NCBI GenBank assembly: GCA_050743625.1 | Contig: JBOGED010000445.1 | Coordinates: 1 to 8,023, forward strand | Direction: 5' to 3' | Length of the DNA stretch: 8,023 nt | Source: JBOGED01 sp050743625 | GTDB taxonomy: Bacteria; Actinomycetota; Nitriliruptoria; Euzebyales; Egibacteraceae | In this document: positions 1 to 4,894 of the stretch, piece after piece | How the letters are laid out: every line of letters starts with the position of its first letter | Position numbering within the stretch: position 1 is the stretch's first letter | Position numbers and translations under genes: made by a program | Notes under the pieces: generated by a model | What the model was told of the DNA's origin: nothing | Database searches by the model: none | What the model saw: only the letters and a program-made list of their open reading frames with translations

Positions 1-45
1 GGCCGGACGCGGGCCACTCACAGCCCCCATGTGCGGGACACTCGG

Positions 46-471
46 CTAGCCAGCGACCGCGCGCTCGGACACGATGCGGCTCGCGGTGACACGCACGACC
101 ATCTGATCGGGACCGCCGTTGAGGTCCGCCATCTCCTCGGCACGATCCCCACCCATGTAGCGGCCCCCGATGGAGCCCGCCCACTTGCGGACCTCGCCTT
201 CGTCAGTGATGAGAGATGCGCGCCCCTCGATGATCACGAAGGCAAAGGGAGGTCGATCGTCGTCGATGCAGATGGCCACCCGCGGGTTTCCCCGAAGGGC
301 GCGGCCCTTGACGGAACCCTGCCCCGTCGTGAACACGAGGTCGTCGCCGTCAAGGTCGAACCACACCGGCGCGGCATGGGGACGGCCATCCTCACGAACC
401 GTCGCCACTATGGCGGTACGGGGTTGCGACAGCAGGAACTCGCGCCGCTCGGACTCGCTCATTGCAGGCAT
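46..471 (-). CDS. PPOX-class (pyridoxamine 5'-phosphate oxidase-fold) F420/flavin-dependent oxidoreductase
   Basis: A 141-residue protein of normal length for the Rv1155-like, TIGR03618-type PPOX family. These are cytosolic split-barrel enzymes, usually dimers, that bind F420 or FMN and reduce small substrates. Visible family features are the N-terminal helix followed by the first strand (RTAIVATVREDGRPHAAPVW, about residues 18-37), the acidic strand pair ending in VFTT, the cofactor-phosphate loop with K and R (SVKGRALRGNPRVAICID, about 53-70), and the central strand FAFVIIEGRA. The start at the ATG at 471 gives the complete fold; a second in-frame ATG at 462 (MSESERRE) is also possible. The gene is divergent from the NTF2-like gene at 554, with an 82-bp gap that must hold both promoters. 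Nothing looks broken. The family is clear; the cofactor (F420 rather than FMN) and the substrate are inferred. Confidence 0.88.
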   Translation of the reverse strand: MPAMSESERREFLLSQPRTAIVATVREDGRPHAAPVWFDLDGDDLVFTTGQGSVKGRALRGNPRVAICIDDDRPPFAFVIIEGRASLITDEGEVRKWAGSIGGRYMGGDRAEEMADLNGGPDQMVVRVTASRIVSERAVAG

Positions 472-553
472 GGAGGACCCCTACCCGAAACTTGGATGCG
501 ACACACGATTCACCGCAGCGGTGATGCGACGTCGTGGCATAGATTGGCGGGCC

Positions 554-994
554 ATGAGCAGCCTACCGCCCGCAGACCCAGACCCGACGCCTTCGCTGGA
601 CGACGTTGACCTCGAGACGCTCCGTGACGCCTTCATCGAGGCGTTCAACGCGCGCGACCTCGACGCGGTCCTCGACCTCGTTGCCGACGAGGTTGAGGTG
701 CCAGACCTGGTAGGCGAGGGACGCGAGGCCTTGAGCGAGGAGATGCAGGCCATCTGGGAGCGCTCTCCCGCCGTGATCCTCACTCGCGCGATCGTCGACG
801 GCAACCCGAGCGCCGTGGGTTGGCTTCCGGATCAGGACGGCAGCTGGTCCCGCTCCGCGCTGGTCACTTTTGACGACGAACGGGGCCTGCTCACACTCGT
901 CGAGATTCCCGACGACCCCGATGACCTTGCACGCGCCAAGGCCGAGGACCCCGGAGGGGAGCCACTCGACGAGGAGCTGGACTGGTCCGAATAG
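554..994 (+). CDS. NTF2/SnoaL-like family protein
   Basis: 146 residues. The open frame extends upstream to 170, but that part is antisense to the PPOX gene, so the ATG at 554 (MSSLPPADPD) is chosen. The core LRDAFIEAFNARDLDAVLDL (about residues 18-37), followed by a strand and then REALSEEMQAIWE, is the classic opening of a nuclear-transport-factor-2-like cone: a long helix, the 'N-A-R-D-L-D' turn, and a helix ending in a conserved aromatic. The remaining strands (AIVDGNPSAVGWLPD, SRSALVTFDDERGLLTLVEI) complete the curved sheet. The C-terminus is very acidic (DDPDDLARAKAEDPGGEPLDEELDWSE). NTF2-fold proteins include isomerases, hydrolases and ligand binders, and no catalytic signature here fixes the role. 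It is probably soluble and cytosolic. Confidence 0.82.
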   Translation: MSSLPPADPDPTPSLDDVDLETLRDAFIEAFNARDLDAVLDLVADEVEVPDLVGEGREALSEEMQAIWERSPAVILTRAIVDGNPSAVGWLPDQDGSWSRSALVTFDDERGLLTLVEIPDDPDDLARAKAEDPGGEPLDEELDWSE

Positions 995-1081
995 GACCGC
1001 GGCGAGAGCAGCGGAGGGGACTTGGAGTAAGCCGGCGAACGTCCCGACCTCTCAGGCAGCGAGGTGTCGACTGGGGGGTCT

Positions 1082-1114
1082 GAGTACTTCATATGACCGA
1101 GTACTTCATATGAC
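1082..1114 (+). repeat. Tandem 16-bp direct repeat, candidate operator upstream of the secreted-peptide gene
   Basis: GAGTACTTCATATGAC occurs exactly twice (1082-1097 and 1099-1114), separated by one base, giving a 17-bp period. Each unit contains the palindromes GTAC and CATATG, and the block is markedly AT-richer than its surroundings. It ends 15 bp before a candidate -35 box. That position suits a direct-repeat-binding activator, as used by OmpR/PhoB-type response regulators. The regulator is not identified. Confidence 0.55.
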
Positions 1115-1129
1115 GTAGAAAAGACTGCG

Positions 1130-1158
1130 TTGCTCATTCTTGCCGTTCGTACTAGGTT
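1130..1158 (+). promoter_or_regulatory. Candidate sigma-70/SigA-type promoter for the secreted-peptide gene
   Basis: TTGCTC at 1130-1135 and TAGGTT at 1153-1158, with a 17-bp spacer, fit the actinobacterial pattern TTGAC-N17-TANNNT. Transcription would begin near 1165 and leave a leader of about 120 nt before the ATG at 1285. In that leader CCTGG (1191-1195) can pair with CCAGG (1207-1211). TCCTTT (1249-1254) can pair with AAAGGA (1272-1277), which overlaps the Shine-Dalgarno sequence. Assigned by eye only. Confidence 0.4.
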
Positions 1159-1284
1159 CGGGTTGGCCAGGTTGGGTTATGGGGACTGATCCTGGCCTCC
1201 GCGACACCAGGGGGTAGGGGATACGGTTCCTCGCTTTTCCTGGTGCCATCCTTTCCTCACCCCTTGAGTAAAAAGGAGGACCCC

Positions 1285-1458
1285 ATGCGCCGTCGCATCC
1301 TGCTCATTTCCGCCCTGTCCGCCGCGACCATCATGATCGCCGCCCCCGCAGCCTTTGCCCAAAGCCAACCTGCTGCCGATCTCGATCTTGGCAACCTCAT
1401 TCGCATCCTCGCCGGTGCCTTTCCCACCCTTGGCAATTTTCTCGCCGGCCTCGCTTAG
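1285..1458 (+). CDS. Small secreted peptide with Sec signal sequence
   Basis: 57 residues. The ATG at 1285 is chosen because AAGGAGGA (1273-1280) lies four bases upstream and the protein then opens with a textbook signal peptide: MRRR, a hydrophobic core (ILLISALSAATIMIAAPAA), and a signal peptidase I site AFA|QS after residue 25. The longer frame from 1243 has no ribosome site and would bury the signal. The mature peptide would be about 32 residues, with acidic residues only near its start and the rest hydrophobic. It contains two related segments, LGNLIRILAG and LGNFLAGLA. There are no cysteines, so it is neither a lipoprotein nor disulfide-bonded. It stands alone between a candidate promoter and a terminator hairpin. 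I do not recognise the family. Membrane-active, signalling or surface roles are possible, and none is shown by the sequence. Confidence 0.72.
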   Translation: MRRRILLISALSAATIMIAAPAAFAQSQPAADLDLGNLIRILAGAFPTLGNFLAGLA

Positions 1459-1508
1459 AGGATACAGGCATCACGGCAAATGAGCTAATATCAGCTTGCG
1501 AAAAGAAG

Positions 1509-1530
1509 GGCTCCCGATGTGGGAGCCTTT
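1509..1530 (+). terminator. Intrinsic terminator-like hairpin after the secreted-peptide gene
   Basis: GGCTCCC (1509-1515) pairs perfectly with GGGAGCC (1521-1527) across a five-base loop GATGT, followed by TTTCATTTCTT. An A-rich run (AAAAGAA) precedes the stem, so it could also act in the opposite direction. It begins 50 bases after the peptide stop codon. Confidence 0.65.
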
Positions 1531-1681
1531 CATTTCTTGCGGCCCAAAGAATGGGGTAGAGCGCCCAACCGACTCCATAGGCCAAACGATAGGAAAAGCG
1601 ATCGTTTCGATGTTCTTCGCCTCAGGGCTCGCGCGGATAGGTGTCTCGCCATCAGCCCGCGAGCCGGGCGTAAGGTAACGG

Positions 1682-1702
1682 GTCACACTGCAACTTTCCT
1701 CC
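1682..1702 (+). repeat. Half-copy of the palindromic repeat found at 2604, 2666 and 7968
   Basis: Nineteen of 21 bases match the left flank and left arm of the copy at 7955-7975: both read GTCACAC-N-GCA-N-CTTTCCTCC. The match stops exactly where the palindrome centre would begin, so this is either an element end or a recombined half-site. Confidence 0.5.
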
Positions 1703-1880
1703 TGCTGCGCTTGTCCCGATGCACCAGTGGCATGGCAAGCGTCGGTGTCCCCCATCCTCGACGACCCAACGCCGTGCCGGTCACGCTCGCAGTACGCCCC
1801 TGACTCTAACTCACCGCAACAATACGGACGTCCGCCTTCGACTGTGCGTAATACCCACCAGCGCTTGTGGCCAGGCGACG

Positions 1881-1902
1881 CCTTATGGCCAGGGCCATAA
1901 GG
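1881..1902. repeat. Perfect 10-bp inverted repeat with a 2-base centre
   Basis: CCTTATGGCC (1881-1890), then AG, then GGCCATAAGG (1893-1902). With one bulge the stem extends outward by GC pairs, and a second small hairpin follows (GGGCG-ACA-CGCCC, 1901-1913). No T-run follows on either strand, so it looks more like an operator or cruciform than a classic terminator. It lies just beyond the 3' end of the XRE-regulator remnant on the minus strand. Confidence 0.45.
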
Positions 1903-2008
1903 GCGACACGCCCAAAGACGCCGGCAAGGGTGTCGCAGGATGCCGACCAGCGGATGACCGCCAGAACTCGCTCCTGATGGGAGGGCGTCTTGGTTTGCGG
2001 GATGAGGA

Positions 2009-2420
2009 TCAGCTGGCGAGCGCGAGTTGCTCGTCCAGGTCGCCGACGCAGCTTAGCCCGTCCCACTCCCCCGGCATCCGCCCGCGGACGTAACGGATGC
2101 GATCCACGGTCTTGCTCGCATATCCCTGAGCGCGCGGGCGTTGTCGACAGCATCGCTCAGCGCTTTGCAAGCCCCTCGGGTTCGCCGTTCTCGACCCGCA
2201 CGCGGCTGAGGTCGGACAGGATACGACGCTGCGCCCAGGGAGTGACCGCTTCGGCGAGCTCGTCGCCGAGCAGTTGCTCCGCCTCGTCGAGACGGCCGGC
2301 CAAGCCAGCCACCCGCCCGGCTACTCCACGAAGCCACAGGTCTAGCGGCCCATAATACGCATCAGGGGAGAAGAACCCATCCTCATGGCCGGTGACTGTA
2401 TCTAGTGTCCTGAGTCGTAA
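2009..2420 (-). pseudogene. C-terminal remnant of an XRE-family transcriptional regulator with TPR-like helices, frameshifted and 5'-truncated
   Basis: On the minus strand, one frame reads DGFFSPDAYYGPLDLWLRG, a helix pair with the LAGRLDEAEQLLGDEL signature, then QRRILSDLSRVRVENGEPEG, and stops at 2157. The sense continues in the next frame (ALSDAVDNARA), and then in the third as GYASKTVDRIRYVRGRMPGE followed by WDGLSCVGDLDEQLALAS and a stop at 2009. Helical repeats ending in 'S-x-x-x-x-D-R-I-R-x-x-R' and a closing 'L-D-E-Q-L' are typical of the C-terminal region of Streptomyces-type XRE regulators. The N-terminal helix-turn-helix and most repeats are absent. Upstream of about 2420 the frame becomes unrelated sequence, so the gene was cut there, next to the repeat-rich block. 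At least one and probably two indels break the frame. The family assignment is by pattern memory and is moderate. Confidence 0.5.
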
Positions 2421-2494
2421 GTTCGTCGGTGTAATCAACTTGGGGGAAGCGTATGCGGAGCCTTCGAGGTCTCGGCGTGCCAGGAGCGCAGCTG

Positions 2495-2570
2495 GGATGA
2501 AAATAGACCATAGGAGCGAACTACAAAATGGTCGCAACGCCGCAGCGCTCGGCCGCGGCGATTTTCATCC
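2495..2570. other. Sequence able to fold into a perfect three-way junction
   Basis: The outer stem GGATGAAAAT (2495-2504) pairs with ATTTTCATCC (2561-2570), 10 bp without mismatch. Inside it are two hairpins: GACCAT (2506-2511) with ATGGTC (2528-2533), and CGCCGC (2538-2543) with GCGGCG (2555-2560). The outer and second inner stems abut, which would allow coaxial stacking, and the junction linkers are A and GCAA. This may be a structured RNA leader, a recombinase-type folded single strand, or an element end. Strand and function are unknown. Confidence 0.45.
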
Positions 2571-2603
2571 GTCAACGGGTGGGCCGCAAGGCCCATGGGA
2601 TGC

Positions 2604-2625
2604 TTTCCTCCGGATCCGGAGGAAA
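2604..2625. repeat. Palindromic repeat, copy 1 (perfect 22-bp palindrome)
   Basis: The left arm TTTCCTCCGGA (2604-2614) is followed directly by its exact reverse complement TCCGGAGGAAA (2615-2625). The following bases CTTGCAGTCCAGCC resemble the tails after copies 2 and 3. It lies 62 bp before copy 2, in the same arrangement. Confidence 0.7.
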
Positions 2626-2665
2626 CTTGCAGTCCAGCCAGCCAGAGATTGGCGGACAGTGTCGC

Positions 2666-2687
2666 TTTCCTTCGCATCCGGAGGAAA
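2666..2687. repeat. Palindromic repeat, copy 2
   Basis: It has the same 22-bp layout as copy 1 with two substitutions in the left arm (TTTCCTTCGCA then TCCGGAGGAAA). The symmetry extends outward: GACAGTGTCGC on the left mirrors GCTGACAGTCAGC (2688-2700) on the right, so the full imperfect palindrome is about 48 bp. Confidence 0.65.
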
Positions 2688-2931
2688 GCTGACAGTCAGC
2701 TTCTGTGAAGGCTCAGCGGCGACGCCGAGCCCGGGGATCCCGGCTCGTGCTGACCCCGGTTCTGTCCAGCTTCTGGCAGAACACCGAGCACCTCGTCTCC
2801 GAGATCACCGACGCCTGACCAGACACTCCAGAGCCTGCAGCGCATCCGTACCGCCTGAACGGGTTGACCTTCCGATACTCGCGGCGTATCGGCAGCGCGT
2901 CATCGGGGGCGCTCAACCAGCACGGGGTGGA

Positions 2932-3099
2932 ATGCGGCTCGCGCTCATGACGTGCTTCAACGCCGACTGGCACCACGGACGTGTGCCAGCCCCGTACGTT
3001 CCGCTCAACCTCCTTGGCCTCGCGGCGGCGGTCCGCGAGGATGGCCACGAGTCCGTCGTGATTGATCAGACGCTTGCGCTCCTCCAAGGGCGGGGCTGA
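2932..3099 (+). CDS. Radical SAM enzyme, N-terminal fragment (first part of the B12-binding domain), separated by a frameshift
   Basis: The ATG at 2932, preceded by GGGGTGGA, starts MRLALMTCFNADW, then APYVPLNLLGLAAAVREDGH and ESVVIDQTLALLQG. This is the standard opening of a B12-binding (Rossmann-like) domain in radical SAM proteins: strand, 'PxxPLNLLxLAA' helix, 'GHE', and a strand ending in 'VVID'. The frame ends at a TGA at 3097-3099. The following domain sequence (GADEGSQFHRQVVTMILDQE) continues one frame over, so one extra base in the GGGCGGGGC tract around 3088-3096 explains the break. The open frame runs upstream to 2392, but that part passes through palindromic repeats and is not protein-like. 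With one base removed, this fragment and the next feature form a single protein of about 653 residues. Confidence 0.7.
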   Translation: MRLALMTCFNADWHHGRVPAPYVPLNLLGLAAAVREDGHESVVIDQTLALLQGRG

Positions 3100-4894
3100 C
3101 GAGGGTTCACAGTTCCACCGGCAGGTGGTGACCATGATCCTAGACCAGGAGCCGGAGGTCGTCGGCCTCACGACGATGTGCAACTCGTATCCCCAGACGC
3201 TGGCGTTAGCCCGGGAATGCCGCGCGCTGGACCCCACGGTGAAGATCGTGCTCGGCGGGCCCCAGGCCACCGTGGTCGACCTGCAGACCATGGAGCGCTT
3301 CGGTTGGTGCGATGCGATCGTGCGCAACGAGGCCGACAGCTCCCCGCGCCAGGTGCTCGGCCGGTGGGCCGGCGGCGACGACCTGGAAGGCGTGCCCGGC
3401 GTGACGTGGCGCCGGCCGGACGACGCGATCGTGCGCAACGTCGACGCTCCACTGCCGCAGGACCTGGACTCGTTGCCGTATCCAGCCTTCGACCGCTATC
3501 CGCTGGACCAGGTCCAGGTCGGTCTTGCTCCGATCGAGGCTGGGCGAGGCTGCCCGTACGCCTGCACGTTCTGCTCGACCAACGAGTACTTCAACCGCCG
3601 CTACCGGATCAAGTCGCCGCAGCGCCTGATCGCCGAGATGTCGTTCCTCCATGAGCAGTATGGCGTCGACCGGTTCGATCTCGTTCACGACATGCTGACG
3701 GTCGATCGGCGGTGGGTGCAGAAGTTCTGCCACGCGTTGCTCGACGGCGGGTGCGAATTCCGTTGGGGCTGCAGCGCGCGAGTCGACCGGGTGGACGATG
3801 CGCTTTCCGAGATGGCAGCAGCCGGCTGCGTCGGCATCTTCTTCGGCGTGGAGACCGGCTCACAAAGAATGCAGTCCCTTGTGCACAAGCACCTGGAACT
3901 TGACCGTGTTATGCCAGTCATGCGCACGTGCATCAATCACGACATGGCGCCGACGGGGTCATTCATCATAGGGTTTCCCGACGAGACGATCGACGACGCC
4001 TTTGATTCATTCCATATGGCGCTGGATATTCTGCAGTGCTCGCCGCGAACGCAGGCGCAAATGCATCTTCTGGCTCCGCTCGTGGGAAGCCCGCTGTACG
4101 TGACGCTCACGCGAGCATTCCAGTTGGCGGGCTGGGAGCGGCCCTTAGAGGCGGGCGACGGGCCTTCCGTCTCCGACGTGGGGGACTTGCTCAGCCGATC
4201 CGGCGTGGTCGAGGAGGTGCGCGCGCTCGCGCTGACCTTCTTCAACCGGGCGGAAAGCACCGTGGACGACATGGCACAGGGAAGCTGGCTCGCAGCGATC
4301 CGGCACACGCGGGAGCGGGTCGCCAGCTTCCAGTTCCACCCGGCTGCCGAGGCCGCTCCGGCCCATCAGCCGAGACCGGCTGGCGCCGGCAGCTCGTTCT
4401 GGAACGGCACGCCGGGGATCGTCGTGCCCGTCGCTCGTGCGTGGCGCGCCTGGCTCGACCGGACACGCGAGCCCCGCGTTGCTGCTGCCAGCCTTGTCGC
4501 AGAGCAGCAGCGTGTCCTGCACGAGAGCGGCGCGGCGTCCACGGTCGGCACCGCCCTGTGCCAGGTCGGGCTGGCCATTCATGCGTCGATGCGCCGGTTC
4601 CCGGAGCAGGATCTCGCAGCCCATGTCGGCATGTCGGCTGGCGAACTCGAATGGTGCCGCCGCAACGACACGTGGCTGAAGGCGCTGCTCGCGCTTAGCA
4701 TCGACTACCCGCCCGAGCTCTGGACGGTCGCCGACCCGGTGCCGCCCGGCCCGTTCGTGGGATGGGTGCCACCGGCGGTGGGCCGTTATCTGGGCTATCG
4801 CATGGTCGCCTACTGCGCTCGTGCCGTTCCTGGGGCCGCGCAGCCAACCGTAAGCACGGTCCTCGAACACCACCGCCGCCACCTGGTCGCCTGA
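3062..4894 (+). CDS. B12-binding domain radical SAM enzyme (main part), first gene of the terpenoid-like operon
   Basis: The open frame encodes 610 residues, but its first ten or so are out of phase; family similarity begins near GADEGSQFHR (about 3092). The rest of the B12-binding domain follows (VVGLTTMCNSYPQTLALA, KIVLGGPQATVV, CDAIVRNE). The radical SAM core has the [4Fe-4S] motif CPYACTFC (C164, C168, C171, at 3551-3574), a SAM-contact segment FFGVETGS (about 260-267) and GFPDET (304-309). The cobalamin-ligand motif DxHxxG is not seen, so cobalamin may bind without a lower His ligand or not at all. Residues about 360-610 are an unassigned helical extension ending in PFVGWVPPAVGRYLGYRMVA. 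Relatives such as HpnP methylate hopanoids or otherwise modify lipids and natural products; here the partner is the cyclase-like gene that starts on the last base of this stop codon. Cytosolic. Family is secure, reaction inferred. Confidence 0.88.
   Translation: MIRRLRSSKGGADEGSQFHRQVVTMILDQEPEVVGLTTMCNSYPQTLALARECRALDPTVKIVLGGPQATVVDLQTMERFGWCDAIVRNEADSSPRQVLGRWAGGDDLEGVPGVTWRRPDDAIVRNVDAPLPQDLDSLPYPAFDRYPLDQVQVGLAPIEAGRGCPYACTFCSTNEYFNRRYRIKSPQRLIAEMSFLHEQYGVDRFDLVHDMLTVDRRWVQKFCHALLDGGCEFRWGCSARVDRVDDALSEMAAAGCVGIFFGVETGSQRMQSLVHKHLELDRVMPVMRTCINHDMAPTGSFIIGFPDETIDDAFDSFHMALDILQCSPRTQAQMHLLAPLVGSPLYVTLTRAFQLAGWERPLEAGDGPSVSDVGDLLSRSGVVEEVRALALTFFNRAESTVDDMAQGSWLAAIRHTRERVASFQFHPAAEAAPAHQPRPAGAGSSFWNGTPGIVVPVARAWRAWLDRTREPRVAAASLVAEQQRVLHESGAASTVGTALCQVGLAIHASMRRFPEQDLAAHVGMSAGELEWCRRNDTWLKALLALSIDYPPELWTVADPVPPGPFVGWVPPAVGRYLGYRMVAYCARAVPGAAQPTVSTVLEHHRRHLVA

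Larger units (their letters stand above)
1531..2008. other. Intergenic stretch with no supportable gene
   Basis: Several open frames cross this stretch on both strands, but none has a ribosome site with a recognisable protein. Their composition is that of chance ORFs in GC-rich DNA. It holds a half-copy of the palindromic repeat family at 1682-1702 and a 10-bp-arm palindrome at 1881-1902. On its right it borders the 3' end of the XRE-regulator remnant. The stretch looks like the scar of past rearrangements. Confidence 0.5.
2421..2931. other. Gene-poor, repeat-rich stretch upstream of the radical SAM operon
   Basis: No gene is supportable over about 500 bases. It contains a foldable three-way junction (2495-2570) and two copies of a 22-bp palindromic repeat (2604 and 2666). 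It also has two small frames that I cannot confirm: ATG 2528 to 2692 (54 codons, behind AGGAG at 2512) and GTG 2705 to 2818 (ends SSFWQNTEHLVSEITDA). The operon promoter must lie here, but I see no convincing -35/-10 pair. Confidence 0.5.

Noticed and set aside
31..609. Long plus-strand open frame at the left edge
   Set aside because: It is antisense to the well-supported PPOX gene and has the arginine/proline-rich composition of a shadow frame.
2495..2570. Hammerhead ribozyme at the three-way junction
   Set aside because: The conserved CUGAUGA and GAAA core strands are not at the junction; the linkers are A and GCAA.
2528..2692. 54-codon frame behind AGGAG at 2512
   Set aside because: The frame passes through both palindromic repeats and I recognise nothing in it. 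The ribosome-site spacing (11 bases) is only fair. Noted in the intergenic entry, not called as a gene.
2705..2818. 37-codon frame ending SSFWQNTEHLVSEITDA
   Set aside because: The C-terminal part looks protein-like, but the start region is low-complexity arginine and no ribosome site is close enough.
2392..2931. Upstream extension of the radical SAM N-terminal frame
   Set aside because: It runs through palindromic repeats, shows no protein-family pattern, and the ATG at 2932 gives the exact family N-terminus.
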